From Stenopsyche tienmushanensis (taxonomy: Eukaryota > Arthropoda > Insecta > Trichoptera > Stenopsychidae): DNA of 64,000 bases. The position numbers and the translations under genes were made by a program. The notes beneath the pieces are model-generated. The model was given only the letters and a program-made list of their open reading frames with translations, was not told the origin of the DNA and did not search any database. The stretch covers positions 992,001 to 1,056,000 of the forward strand of contig WACJ01000523.1 of the NCBI GenBank assembly GCA_008973525.1. Reading direction: 5' to 3'. Below, piece by piece: positions 24,408-36,480 of this stretch; the first letter of the stretch is position 1, and each line of letters begins with the position of its first letter.

Positions 24408-25120
24408 GACTCTTGTACAATCCAAATTTTTGCATTTTATCACGCTGGTACATTGAAAACCACACTTATGTTTAATTTTTTTTTCAATCTATTAGCCGGC
24501 TTAAGATTTATATCAATTTTACGAAAGAAGTAGAATTTCATGAATTTCTTGCGAAATCGCCTGAACTTGGACAAAGTTTAGGAACAACCGGACTGTAAAG
24601 TGTTAAAAACCGAATGCCTTTTTGAGGGTGCGTTTGCATGTTTCAATTAATGCCGCCAGATGGCTTCGTCGATACGAATTTTAACAAAAACAATTCGAAA
24701 AATGGATCTCTATATATCGTTTCCAAAATGATGGGAGCACTTGGGTGGGTCGCTAAATTTTTCAAAGGCTTATTAGAACACTTCGACTGATTAAAAAATC
24801 TCAATTTCGCCATTGACGAGTGCTGGATCAATTTGGAAACGACGAAAATAATCTTAATTGTACATAAATATGAAAATGTATGTGTGTGTTTTGTAAAGAA
24901 GCTTATTTTATATGAACGCCTCAATTTGTTTAGTAAGTTCTTATTTGTAAATAAATAAATAATAACGAGAATATCAAAGATGTATATATACGTGATAAGA
25001 TATATTATTAAAAAAAAAAACATAGTTATATTATGCGTAGGTTTATGAACTTGAGAAAGATCGAGAGATATCGAGAGCATAATAAAAAATAATACAGTGA
25101 ATCTCATCTTTTTATTCTTA
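24408..25120. other. Interval with no recognisable gene
   Basis: AT-rich sequence. A 163-codon minus-strand frame (24,643-25,134) is made of hydrophobic A/T-coded residues and has no family resemblance or splice context. I treat it as chance. Confidence 0.5.
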
Positions 25121-25121
25121 C

Positions 25122-25195
25122 TGTCGTCAAGCATACAGTCGGTGCAATAGGATGATCAAATTAAACACTTTTGCACTGACTGTACGACGACTGAA
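25122..25195. repeat. Short inverted repeat, possible joined transposon ends
   Basis: GTCGTCAAGCATACAGTCGG...TGCA is mirrored by TTGCACTGACTGTACGACGAC about 30 bp later, forming a strong hairpin. TACAGTC(A/G)GTGCAA resembles Tc1/Tc3-type terminal sequence, so this may be a deletion product retaining only the two ends. Confidence 0.5.
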
Positions 25196-25269
25196 AGATA
25201 ATACCCCATTCCTCCCAAATAATTATTAAATCTAATGATATAAATAATTTGAAAATATATCAATAAAAT

Positions 25270-25925
25270 GCTAACTTGCGAAAATGAATAGGATGGGTGT
25301 TACGGAATAGGATGAGTATCACAAGTCTTGACTTGAAAACAAAAATACCTTTTTTTAATAACATTATAACTGATGATGAAAAAAATATCAATTCCAACGC
25401 ATAAGCCCGGATTGACTACAAAAATGATTATTTTGTGTATATGGTGGGATAAGCGGGGAATAATTCATTATTAATTAATGAAATCGGGATAAACTATAAC
25501 GACATAAGTTTGTTGTCAACATTTAGAAGTTTTACATCAAAAATTTAAAGAGAAACGTCCTTATTTATTCAACAGAAAGAAGACGATATTGCTTCATGAT
25601 AAAGCGCGTCCTCATAAAGCAAAATTGACACTGGGTAAAGAAATACGAGAATTAAACTGGGAAGCGTTACCAGATCCTACTTATTCAACAGACCCTAACA
25701 TCTTTTCAGGTCCATCGAACACAATCTGGGAGACAAACGATTCAAAAATGCAGCTAAAGTAGAAATGTATTTAAAATCGTTTTTTGCTTATAAGCTGGTC
25801 TTTTTTTACACAAAAGGGATCCAAGGACTGCCAAATCAATGGAAAATGTGTTTAATTAGATTTTATAATATTGTGTATAAAAATTGTTTTTAATAAATTT
25901 AACCTTTTTTTTACTAAATACGCGA
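25270..25925 (+). pseudogene. mariner transposase relic, central and C-terminal half
   Basis: The plus strand encodes LLHDKARPHKAKLTLGKE and then ELNWEALPDPTYSTDPN, the third catalytic Asp region of mariner transposases (family form: LxHDNARPH...PYSPDL). KRFKNAAKVEMYLKSFF and GIQGLPNQW, the usual C-terminus, follow. Frameshifts separate the blocks. The right end GATCCCCCTAAT matches the end of the 17,568 element. Confidence 0.85.
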
Positions 25926-26693
25926 ATACTTTTTGATCCCCCTAATATTAAAAACATATGTTGATTTCTCTATTACATATTATTAAAATGGGATATTGTC
26001 AATGAAATAAAAAATATTAAATTGATAATGAAGTCGCTCATGTACAGCCCTGCCGATTCTATTAACCTATTGACTCCCAAATTTAAGAAGCATGATTATA
26101 AAAATATATTGTTATTGATTTTTAGTACCCTGTAAATTGCAGCTCAATTGTAAATTAATCATCTCGATGTTTACTTTTTTAGATTCAGGAAATCAAGCTA
26201 AGCTTAGATCGATCGGAAATATTGATACTTCTGTGCCAGTTCTGTTCAATCATGTACCCAAAAAGAAATCTTCCGATATATATATTAAAATGCCCATAAA
26301 CACTTGCTCTACAATGAAAAACATGATGTTTGACTTTAACTCTAAATATAATTGGAAATTCCAAAATTATAAAAAGGAAGAAAAAAATCACCTTGAAAAT
26401 TTTTTTAAAATATAATTAAATAAATATTTTATGCAAACTTTAAAGCATATGAAAGAGCACCATTTAAACATTATTTAATAGAAAATTCATTTGAAGATTT
26501 TGAAAATTCAGTAATTGGAACTTGGTTTTTGGAGACTTTTTAGAAAAAAGTATCTGCTGATCAGGATCATGATAACTATATCTGAAAACAAAAAACTAAA
26601 TATTTTCTGTTAATAGATGAGTTTAGCCCATTGTTCAATCACTAGTAAATCTTATCTAGAAGAAGTATGCAAAATTTCAATAGGATCAGTGTA

Positions 26694-26873
26694 CAGTCAA
26701 CCCTTCTATAGCATCGAGATAGGGACCACGCTATAGAAACAAAACTCTATAGAAAGTTAATTAACAAGGGCAAGTGACTAACATGCGCAAAAGGACATTG
26801 GCCTTACGTATGACATGCGCTACTTACACGAAAGACGCCGCAAACGAAGTGAACGCTATAGGAGGGTTGACTG
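26694..26873. mobile_element. pogo/Tigger-like MITE, copy 2 of 4 (best preserved)
   Basis: Starts CAGTCAACCCTTCTATAGC after a TA and ends GCTATAGGAGGGTTGACTG; the two ends are complementary over about 20 bp. It is 180 bp long with no coding capacity. Part of a minus-strand open frame (26,824-27,105) runs into it, so that frame's tail is MITE-derived. Confidence 0.85.
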
Positions 26874-26899
26874 TTTGTTGACAATTTTGAGAAATCGAC

Positions 26900-29030
26900 T
26901 TCAAAAAAAAAATGGAAGATTTTTTAAAACTTGAATCGTCGATTGCAGACTCATAAAGCGATGATCCTGCTGCAGCTACTATGACCAGGGCATCCTTTTT
27001 CTGCTCTTGCCTGAGATGAATTCTTGCTTCTCGAGTCCCAGCCTCAGTTTTTTTTCTCGGCTTTGAATATGCGACGTCTGAAAATATTTCAAATAAATAA
27101 AGCATTATGAAGCACTGCGCGCCACATGTGCGTGCTTACTCTCTCTGGATCACCCGAACACGCACTCAACATGTGTGTGCATCCTCATCAAAGGGTTAAG
27201 GCGATATGCAAATTTATGAACTGAACGACCTCTTTCATAACTATATATAAATCTTCTGAAAACCATGATTAATATGTGAAAATCCTTTTTTTCCTTATTT
27301 CACTCCTTTTACAAACAGCAGACATTATCATCTTTTTATAATTGCTCGTTACAAACATACTATTTACTGTTAAATACTATTTATTTTTTTGATAGGCGAT
27401 GATGATGCTCTGGAAGTACCGGTGATTTAAGCTTGAGTCGCCGTCAATGGGTTAAGAAAAGCTATATACATGAATGTATGTTTTTATTTGATAAATACCA
27501 GGGCGAACCATTATATTTTCATTTCGATCTTCATTCCGGTTCCAAATATTTACAACGGTTTGGATACTTGGTCGGAAATTTAATTGAAACGTAATAAAAG
27601 AGATTTAGACGTGTAGGGTGCCTTTACAACACGACCTTGCCATCGATGTACGAGTGTATGATGAGACGCAAGACACCCGTCTCTGTCTCCGATTCACTAA
27701 TATCCGCACTCATTGTGCGAGTATGTTCTTTCTGAATCGATCGAATCCAATCGCAGCTTATGCGGGATTCCCCATCAACGTGTATCTATCTAATTTTTAT
27801 TCGTATTGACATTTTAAATTCTTACACCATTTATCCTAATAATGGAAGGTCATCCTGTTAATAAATTTTGATTGATTATCTGTTAATGATAGACTGATCA
27901 GATTTCCATTTTCTATTCTAATATACAGCTTTTAACAGATCTTCGAACTGGTTTTCAATCTGGTTCAGTTCCAAACACTTAAATCGGTTCGGTTACAGTT
28001 TTCGTTCCAAGAAAATAATGATTCAGGTGATTCATTTTTGAATTTCTTAAATTTTTTTGTTTGTATTAAAAGCTTATTCTCTGTTTTTCTATATCAATGA
28101 TTATGACTTTTTTGGTATTTAGCATGCAGTTTCCAATTGCGCGTGAGACGCATCAACCGCGCAAAAAGATCATGCACGTTATTTTAAGCATCACCATTCA
28201 TAATATGATAGACACGCCCTGAAATTAAAAAAAAGATAACTTTCTTCACCTCGAGTGGCCATTAGAGTCTGAAAAGAGATTTGAATGGTGTTCGAAGTGG
28301 TGTTAAGCCGAGGTTTGGGTATGGTTCGAGTAGGTTTTTGATGAAGTGGGCCAACCGCCATTTTGTGACGGTCTCGTGCATATGTACCGGATGCGGGAAG
28401 ACAAAGGTTTTTAGTATTCAGCAACGAGACGAAGTAAGGCTGGCAACGATCAGGCTCCGTTTAACGGTATCCGTTAGCTCGTTAGCTAACGCGCCGTTAC
28501 CGTATACCATATACAGCATGCTCCAAATCCTCCTTAAATATTAACGTTAATACTTGGAAATTTGCATCCAATTACTCTTATTGATTTCAATGCAAGACTC
28601 TTAATAGAATATTTAAGGACTAAGACAATACAAATACTGTTCCATTTATTTTATAGATATCATACAGACATTAACGAGTCTTCTTATTGAAATCAGCAAA
28701 TATCTACCATTGGATGTCCATTGCTTCATGCTTGAATTTTATCTTACAAATAGACCACAATTCAGCACCACATCGATCACCAATATTGACATTTTTTAGT
28801 ATAACAATCGATGTTTTTTTTATTTTAAGATGGTCAAATTGAAACATGAAGCTGAGAGCTATAAAATTACCTATGTTATAAGAAGTTGAACATCTTTCCA
28901 AGCATCTGACTGAAGAACTGATTGAATAAACCTTGAAGACATGACTAAACCTTTATATAACTGTATATCAGGACGACCTTGACATAAAAAGCCTTTTTAA
29001 GATTAAAAGCCTTTAAATGACACATTGTCA
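26900..29030. other. Interval with no recognisable gene
   Basis: Short open frames on both strands show no family motif, splice context or start context. Small repeats are noted separately. Confidence 0.5.
27120..27200. repeat. Short dispersed repeat (also near 27,660-27,780 and 31,535-31,655)
   Basis: Three places share a similar string with GATTCACTAAT..CCGC, TACTCT(T)TCTG.ATC.C and a closing CATCAA.GGGTT. Their terminal GGGTTAA would fit the TTAA-flanked ends of piggyBac-type elements, but no complete element can be bounded. Confidence 0.4.
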
Positions 29031-29035
29031 AGAAT

Positions 29036-29590
29036 ATTTTTCGACTAATCGAGTCAGATCCACGGCAAATAATTGAGGAGTTGTCACAAAGACTGAGATC
29101 CCCATAGATCACTGTACAAATTTAAATTTAAAAAAAAAGAATAGGATGGGTGTTATAGGATAGGATGGGTAACGCACACCTTCACTGAATGTAACGAACA
29201 AATAATGCAATTACATTTTATAATGTTGAATATATATTTGACTTTTATTACCAAATACGTAAAGTTAATTAAACGCGAAGGGTAAATTAATTATCATGGA
29301 ATCGGGGATGGAACAATGCACTAAAATTCTTAATCGAGTCAAATCCAGGGCAAATAATCGAAGACTTATCGCAAAGCCTGAGATCCCCATGGAGCACTGT
29401 GAAAATACATTTAAAGCTCAACGACAGAACGAATAGGATAAGTGTCTTAGGGTAGGATGGGTGTTAAAGGGGAAGAATGGGTGTTATAGGGTAGGATGGA
29501 TACCGCATGCCTTACACAACAAAAACGAGCGACGAAATACGTGCTGCATTCATTCTCCTTTTTAATAACACAACAAAATAGTCCTTTTGG
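29036..29590 (+). pseudogene. Two tandem fragments of mariner transposase
   Basis: Two successive copies (about 29,036-29,280 and 29,325-29,590) each encode a version of DPRQIIEELSQRLRSP followed by an N-R-I/M-G-V block, the second helix-turn-helix and linker of mariner transposase. Both are interrupted. The repeated GGGTGTTATAGGGTAGGATG strings mark this family elsewhere (17,680; 25,290; 35,050). Confidence 0.75.
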
Positions 29591-29752
29591 AGATACGTCT
29601 GTAGGTATGATCTTTTATTTAGAATCCAACCTTGAGACTAGTTCTGATGATGTAATATTTAGTATTTGCCTATTTACAAGCAGCAAAAGCTGAAATAAAA
29701 AATTGTTCATCTCAACTCGACAATAAGAATTTCATTATCTTTGTTGTATATT

Positions 29753-29918
29753 CAGTCAATCTTTCTATAACGTCGAAGTAGGGACCACGCTATAGAAAGT
29801 TAGGCACCGATACAAAACGTGACTAACACGCGCGAGGAATCATTGATATTAAGTATTTCATCCGTTGCTTACATAAATGTCGCCGCAAATGAAGTGGAGG
29901 CTATAGGAGGGTCGACTA
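29753..29918. mobile_element. pogo/Tigger-like MITE, copy 3 of 4
   Basis: About 166 bp, from CAGTCAATCTTTCTATAACG to GGCTATAGGAGGGTCGACTA. It is more diverged than the copy at 26,694 and has a short internal deletion. Confidence 0.8.
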
Positions 29919-30499
29919 TATTTCTTAAATTTTATTGATTATTTTTCTTATTTAAGTGATATACAAAATATGTTTCAAGCGTAATAATTAATTGGTATTG
30001 ATAAAAAGCAGTGTTTGGGCCCTTTGTTGTTCCAAATCATATTTTTGTGACATTCAATATTATATTTCATTTTTGTCAACACTCCTCATTTTGCCACAAC
30101 TTAAATTGCCGACGTAAACCCAACACAGCATAATGAACCACCACTGAGCGTTCCAATTTAAAGAGTGCACGCGAGTTGGTCCGGACGAATAAAAAAGTTC
30201 CTCCGGTAAGATGTGGTTAAATCCAATGGTTTTGGATACAAAAGAGAAAAATGCAACATCCTGTGTAATACAGGGTGTCCGCGTGAGCAAGCAATTTCTC
30301 CCAAGTCGTTCGGGTTACTTTATATACCAGAGCGCACACATTCAACCATCCTGTACAATCTATCCAAGAAAATCTATTCTGTTATCACTACTCCTATTTG
30401 CAGCAACTCGTTTGTTCTTACATTTTTACAAAAAGGATAATCGTCGAGTATTTGAGTAAAAATACAGCGAAAACTGAAGCATCAATGCCATCGTTAATC

Positions 30500-30640
30500 T
30501 TTCCTTTACCATGATGTATTTACTACAACTCGTTTCCAATAATGGGAATATCGATATGAGATATAATAGATACGAGGTTAAGAATTTCATAAGGTGTACC
30601 AAATACATATCATGGTTGCGCATAGGTGTTTTTTGGTACG
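30500..30640. repeat. Dispersed repeat shared with 42,715-42,775 (inverted) and 50,636-50,760
   Basis: ATGATGTATTTACTACAACT continues into a block of about 130 bp that recurs at 50,636 in the same orientation and at 42,715 inverted. At 50,636 it adjoins a mariner transposase relic, so it is probably the upstream part of that element. Confidence 0.7.
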
Positions 30641-32570
30641 TTAAAAGGTTAATATGTATTAGAAATACATCAGAATTTTATTACATTTCAAATATTTTTA
30701 TCCTTATAAAATTTATTGATTCCGTGTATAACGCAGTGTGCAATGCACCTATTTCTATGTAAAAAATATATATTTGATTTTTTTCCTTGGATATCCGTTA
30801 ATTTTAAAATGCTAGTATACACACAAATTAGTCTGATTAGGAATAAAAAGTTTTTTGTTTTTTATTTTTTTGCAAGAAATTTATGAAGTGGATTGTAAGG
30901 TGTAAGGGTACGATCGGTAGTGTTGTCGGTGAGGGCATTGTTGGTAGCGTCTGAACTTCCAATTAGCAATCAGGAAAACGCGCCCCGGGCTCAGGCCCCT
31001 CACACCATTACCACTGCCACCTTCACCACCGCGGGCAACAAATGGGCCAAATTAGTGAAAGCAACCACATTTAACTGTCGCCAGAAACAAAACAAAAATC
31101 ACGAAACCACAAAATTTCATAGCTATGTGCGAAAAACGTTTTTGAACATCTTGCCCTTCCGAAAAAAAATTATGCTTAATAAACACCCGTACATCGAAAA
31201 CGGTTCATTATAGGAAACTAAACATATTTAATATCACGTCGTTCATGACTAGAGTTTCTGATTTTTCGATGATTTTCATTTCTCGATAAATGGGAATTCT
31301 CGATTTCGTTTCTCAAATTTCTCGAGAAATTTTAGTGAGTTAATTTTAAATTGAGTAACACACAAATTCAATTATCTCTCGGAACCACGCAACGTGACAG
31401 AAGCTTGTATATAAATGAACCTTAACACTGTTGATATTATTGGGCTCCATAATAGCGTTTCAAACAGAATCACTTTTTGTACCAGACTGAGTTTTGTATA
31501 TATAACTGATTCGTGTGGTTTCTATTATTTATTATGATTCTCTTCTATCTGTCTACGATTCACTAATCTCCGCGTGTGCGAAAATACTCTTTCTGTATCA
31601 CTCGAGTCCGAACGCACATACGCGTGATTACTCATCAAGGGTTTAAGATCTTTCGATTTTCAGAGGAAGGAACCTTTGAAACGGCAGATATTTTGCCAAG
31701 AACCCATTCATATGTAATACTTAAAAAATGGATGCAATTGTATTTGTATCAAAAATATTTGAACAAATTTAATTTTATACAATAAAAATTTATTTCAAAA
31801 ATGACTTAAATCTGCAAATATATTAAACATTATTTTTAAAGCATGAATAATTAATTTTAAGAACTAAAAAGATAAATAGTTGATCCTATTGAAGTAATCA
31901 ATATCACAAATATTAGGGTATATCACATGAACGTTCGTATTTTGTAAATGAGCATTAAAACGCCATAACTTTTACAAAACATAATAAATTCAATTAAAAT
32001 AATTGACATTAGCTTCAATAGTCTTTTACCAACGAGAAACTAAATTTACCTATTGTATTTTTATAAAAGTCCGTACTTAACCAATAAATTCATAAAACCC
32101 TTGAATTAATTCGTCCCGATTTCGTAACCTTTTCTTCATTAAAAATACTATCAGTGGATGATTAATAAACTAGATAAGATAAAAACGCGTGTTTTAAAGT
32201 GTGGATTACCTTTCACTATGGCTTCTTAACTGTTTAAACCTTAATCAATTTCAAATAGTCGAATTTGTAAAATATTGCACAGAACTTTTTTCAATCATAT
32301 CTTTCCGACTCTTCATGTGTATGCCCTAATCAAAAATCTAAACATTTTTTTGATATGTTTGTCTAATTTAGTATGCTTTAGGTCTTGACTCATAGCTTAA
32401 AAACGCGTGACTCTTATTCTAAATAACTCTATCCAAGAAGGTTGATGTAAGTCGATTCGACTAACATAGTTAAATATCATAGACCCAGAAATTATTTTGA
32501 AATATTCTTTAGACGCAATAGGGTAAATTGTCTTGAACGTCACGAAAAGTGAAACTCCACGAGACTGTTG
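30640..32570. other. Interval with no recognisable gene
   Basis: AT-rich, with short non-conserved open frames only and a copy of the short dispersed repeat near 31,535-31,655. An open frame at 30,920-31,213 has no recognisable motif. Confidence 0.5.
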
Positions 32571-33110
32571 GTCTAAAAGAGATGGAGAATCATTTCTACT
32601 CTCTCCATCTCCATCGCATACATCATGTGTGAGCATTCTGGGCACTCATATCGCACACAAATTCTTTTTACTAAGTTCTTCCGACAAAATATCATCGAGA
32701 AAACTTCGATAAATATCAGGAAATTATTAGTGAAGGTCATAAAGCATCTCACGGTGGTCATTTCACACTTGTTATTCATTTTTTTTGCACAAGTTCTTCA
32801 GAAATGACTAATGGTCTCTCACACTCCTTGTCTCGTCGTGAGCATCAATATGGTCTTCTCTGAATAATCTAACCCACTTCGTGACATGTTGTCGACTCAT
32901 CACATCACTACCATAAACTTTCAAGATCTTCCTTTGGATATTCGCAGTGGTATTGTTCTGCAAAGTTATAAAACGGATGACCGCGCGGATCTTGCATAGA
33001 CGGGAGGTGGCGGGAACGCGCGACGATTTTTCCATGGGAAGAATTTACTGTGACTGAACAAAATGGTTGACAAACACGCGGGACCAAACAAACTGACCGT
33101 TTCGAGGTGA
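32570..33110 (-). pseudogene. mariner-like transposase relic with recognisable N-terminal DNA-binding domain
   Basis: The minus strand at 32,808-33,035 reads continuously through CKIRAVIRFITLQNNTTANI, then KVYGSDVMSRQHVTKWVRLF and DAHDETRS. This is the N-terminal helix-turn-helix (HTH_48 type) of mariner-like transposases. The following part (32,573-32,779) has the LCARWVP-equivalent block in shifted frames, and the catalytic domain is absent. The leader at 33,050-33,105 matches that at 16,676. Confidence 0.88.
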
Positions 33111-34350
33111 CGTTTCTAAATTCAATATATTTTGCAATAATTCAGCAATTTTGGAATGAAATGCACATCTCTACCTTTTTTGCTGTCATAAATGACAAAT
33201 CCTTGACTCCGGCAAATAGCTATGGAAACTCTCAAGGATGGCCCTCAAAAGTTTTTTACGAATTATTTTTTATGTGGTCGATTTATGATTCGGCCCTGTC
33301 CGTACGGGGTAAAAGACGCCATAAGTTGTTTGCACAACTAACATCAATCATAGATACCTTGTAGCGGCTACTTACGGGTGAGCGAGCGAGACAATAGATC
33401 AATTTTCACGAGCAGTTTCCTAGCAGAGCCGCTCGTCGCGTCCCTCTCGCACGCTCATACACACTCATACACGCCCCCAAGATGAGACTCCAGCTCACAC
33501 CTACCCACTCCCACTTATATTTAAACGATTTTATTGTTCAATAAACTCAAACAATAAGCCACCCCGCAGATACACCCTCAATTATTTATTTATTAACGAA
33601 ATAACATCAAACAATGCTGAGCGGGTTCCATTCTCAATTATCCGACCATCAAAAAAATGGATCATAGAATCGTCGGAAAAAGATCGTCCATTATAGAACA
33701 TAGGTCAGAGAATTTTCAACTTGCAAGTACAAATCGATTTTGCAGCGCGCACACATAAAAAAATAATTTGCTGCAAATTTAGACACGTACAAGGCAATTA
33801 CGTCGATCTCATTCAAACATTCGAACAACGTCGTTTTATATCAGCATCCACGAATTGTGTTTGAACAATGTCGCCTTTAAAAAGGTTAAAAGTCGTTAAG
33901 GCCTAACGTGACTTGAAGTTTTGGTAAGGCGCCATTTTGTTGTTGCAAATTAGATTTGGGACAAAAGAAGAAGAAACAAAATGGCGTTGATTTCCAGATG
34001 ATTGCCAACTTGCTCTACTTATACTCGCTCCGGGACACAATTATAGTTTAGTGGCTTAAGGAGTCGGATGCCATGCGTTTTTGTATTAAAATAGTATTAA
34101 ATTTATGCCAACAAATCAATTGAAGACTCCTATTGCTTTTTGTAACGGGCTAATCAGAAGATAATTTTGTCTTTGAGGAGGAAAATGTAAATCCCCTACT
34201 AACATGAAACACACTTCAATTCTCATTATTTATGAAAATAAATATTATTATGTCCTGAAAATATTCAGAAATTTTGAGACTACGTTTAAGATCAGTTTAT
34301 GTCCATGAATTTGGATTGGAATTAATTGGATTGAATTGAAGAAACTAATA
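33110..34350. other. Interval with no recognisable gene
   Basis: Mixed composition, with a GC-richer patch at 33,360-33,500 beginning TGTAGCGGCTACTTACGGG that could be an LTR edge, but no partner was found. No gene seen. Confidence 0.45.
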
Positions 34351-34353
34351 AAA

Positions 34354-34831
34354 TTCCACTTCTGACACCAATGTACCGTGATGGAGTGGGGGCTCTCTCG
34401 GAGCAAATCATCAGTCCACTCCCCACTCCCGCATGTTCACCGAGATGGCCGTACTGGCGAGATGGCGTACGTAACCGCGCGCAGAGATGTAAGTAGACGA
34501 TCGTCGAATGGAAATACTCTCATCTTAGCTAATTTATTTATTGATGGCGAGAAAGAAATCTGGCCGTGGGAAGAACGTCTTCCCACAGCCAAGGCTATCC
34601 GAGGACTTTTACGACTCCCACTTCTTGTGGACCGACAACGATGCACGCACAAGAAGCGATAGCCGTCGTTCTTTCAGATGCAATGTGTCCACAGCGCCAC
34701 GGAAGATGTCGCTGTTAAATTGGCATATTGCGTATAAAAAGAGACAGAAGATGTCGCTGGTAATCTAGCGAATTGAATTTGCACAGATCAACAGCGCCGT
34801 TGCATGGAGATGTTATTTCGCTCACGCATAC
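34354..34831 (-). mobile_element. LTR-retrotransposon fragment (LTR plus primer-binding-like site)
   Basis: CCACTTCTGACACCAA (34,354-34,370 region) reads on the minus strand as TTGGTGTCAGAAGTGG, a primer-binding site of the type seen in Gypsy-like elements. It abuts a block of about 460 bp starting TGTACCGTGATGG. The block recurs at 36,222, 39,868 and 40,441 (shared strings such as AAGATGTCGCTGTTAA and GCACAGATCAACAGCGC). The arrangement fits a minus-strand 5' LTR whose interior is lost. Confidence 0.7.
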
Positions 34832-35230
34832 TCAAATATATTCATGGTGAAGTAGTTATAGCCCGCAGATATCAATCTTGGTTCCAGAAATTTAAATCGA
34901 ATAGAAACGTAAGAGATGAACTAAGAATAGGAGGTCCTTTAAATTTTGATGACGACATACTAAAATCCCTAATTGACACAGATCCATGGCAAACAATTGA
35001 GAGTTATCGTAAATACTGGGATTTCCATGAAAACTCATCGCCAAAACGAATAGGATGGGTGTTATGGAGTAGGATGGGTAAAGCGCGCCTTCGTCAAATA
35101 TAACAAAATCGAGTGAAGAAATATATACCTAACCGTCTTAGCAACACAATAAAATTATTCCTTTTTAAAAAAGGGATTGAAGGAATGCCAAAGTTGACTA
35201 ATGAAGGGAATTATATTTTTTGTTATTAAC
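34800..35230 (+). pseudogene. mariner transposase relic
   Basis: A plus-strand frame from 34,804 reads RRYQSWFQKFKSNRNVRDEL, then FDDDILKSLIDTDPWQTIES and KRIGWVLWSRMGKARL. These are the two helix-turn-helix units of a mariner DNA-binding domain. After an internal deletion, FFKKGIEGMPK (about 35,160-35,195) is the normal C-terminal motif. The catalytic domain is missing. It overlaps the end of the LTR fragment by about 30 bp. Confidence 0.85.
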
Positions 35231-36205
35231 AAATTTGGACTTTTAAATAAATATGTGTATACTCGTTGGTCTCCCAAATATTTTCTCATAGTATATACAG
35301 AATTACAAACAAACAAATATAATATAAATATAAAAATAATATTGTCGTCGCAATAGGGCATCTTCCTTAAGCGGAGTTAAGGCTATATTAGATACAACGG
35401 TCCCCGCGGCACCACTCATTAGCACAACTTCCAAGTCACCCCATCCTCCCACAGCTCCCCATCATCCCTCTCCACATGGAACAATTGAATTACCTCGAGA
35501 AGGCTCTCGGAGAGTGGAGTAAAGTGAAGCGTCTTGGTGACAAATGTGAATAACTGCTCTCTCACACATATGTACTATGGATTTACTACGAACGACGCAG
35601 AATATTTACCCGATAAAATGCAATGGGAAACCCACATTAAACAATAATATTAGGGTCATCGACGGGGCAAACGGTTCCAGAAAAGATGACCTCATTTTTG
35701 TTACATCCTCATAGCACTATGCCATTATTCAAAATGTTCGGCGATCCAGCGAAAATTTCTTGATAAGTGATTAATTTCAGAAGATTGCTCTTTAAAAATG
35801 TAGCTATTGTATCGAGGATAGGTGACCACTTTAATGGTAAACTCAAACCGTTTGGCCGCCATTCTGACTGTTTGACAAATAGGTTCGTTTATAAAAACGG
35901 TAGAATAAACAATCACCGCAAAAGCAAGGGGATGAGAAAATGGGAAGCGTAGAATTTTAGACAACGGAAAGAACGGGATAAAGAACCGGTGGTGAGCACA
36001 TTAATGCGAAATACAAATAGATCAATTTTAATTCCGAAATGATCGGACATTTGAAATTTTCAGCGGCTACACTGCAGCTCCGCTTTGGAAGATGTGAATG
36101 CTGACATGATTAATAAAGTTGAACAGAATGAATAATAACCATTTAAATATCATTTTAAAATTATGATGTCGCAAATAAAGAAAATAGTTAAGACGATAAG
36201 TATTT
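35230..36205. other. Interval with no recognisable gene
   Basis: A GC-richer patch at 35,395-35,560 and several small frames show no recognisable motifs. Confidence 0.45.
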
Positions 36206-36208
36206 TAC

Positions 36209-36480
36209 TATACCACTTCTGACACCAGTGTAATGTGGAATGAAGGCAATCACCACTCCCACGCATTCTCCGAGATGACCGCGCTTACACGTATGTTTGT
36301 TATATTATCGAATCATTATATTATCAACCCAGAGTTGTTTCAAACACAATGTGTCCGCAGAACCACAGATGTCACTATAAAATTGAGACATTGCGTCTGA
36401 AGAAAGAGAGAAGATGTCACTGTTAATCTAGCAAATTAAATCTGCACAGATTAAAAACGCTATTGCGTAGAGATGTCATT
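36209..36480 (-). mobile_element. LTR fragment of the 34,354 family
   Basis: CCACTTCTGACACCAG precedes TGTAATGTGGAATGAAGG, the same primer-site/LTR junction as at 34,370. The block ends with GCACAGATTAAAAACGCTATTGCGTAGAGATG as in the other copies (broken by small deletions). About half of the LTR is missing. Confidence 0.65.

Noticed and set aside
24643..25134. 163-codon minus-strand frame, hydrophobic N-terminus
   Set aside because: Residues are mainly those coded by A/T-rich codons (I, F, L, K, N, Y), with no family match and no regulatory context.
26137..26415. 92-codon plus-strand frame
   Set aside because: Lys/Asn/Ile-rich, no recognisable motif, no gene context.
33360..33620. LTR beginning TGTAGCGGCTACTTACGGG
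   Set aside because: No second copy, no terminal CA that pairs with it, and no retroelement coding nearby.
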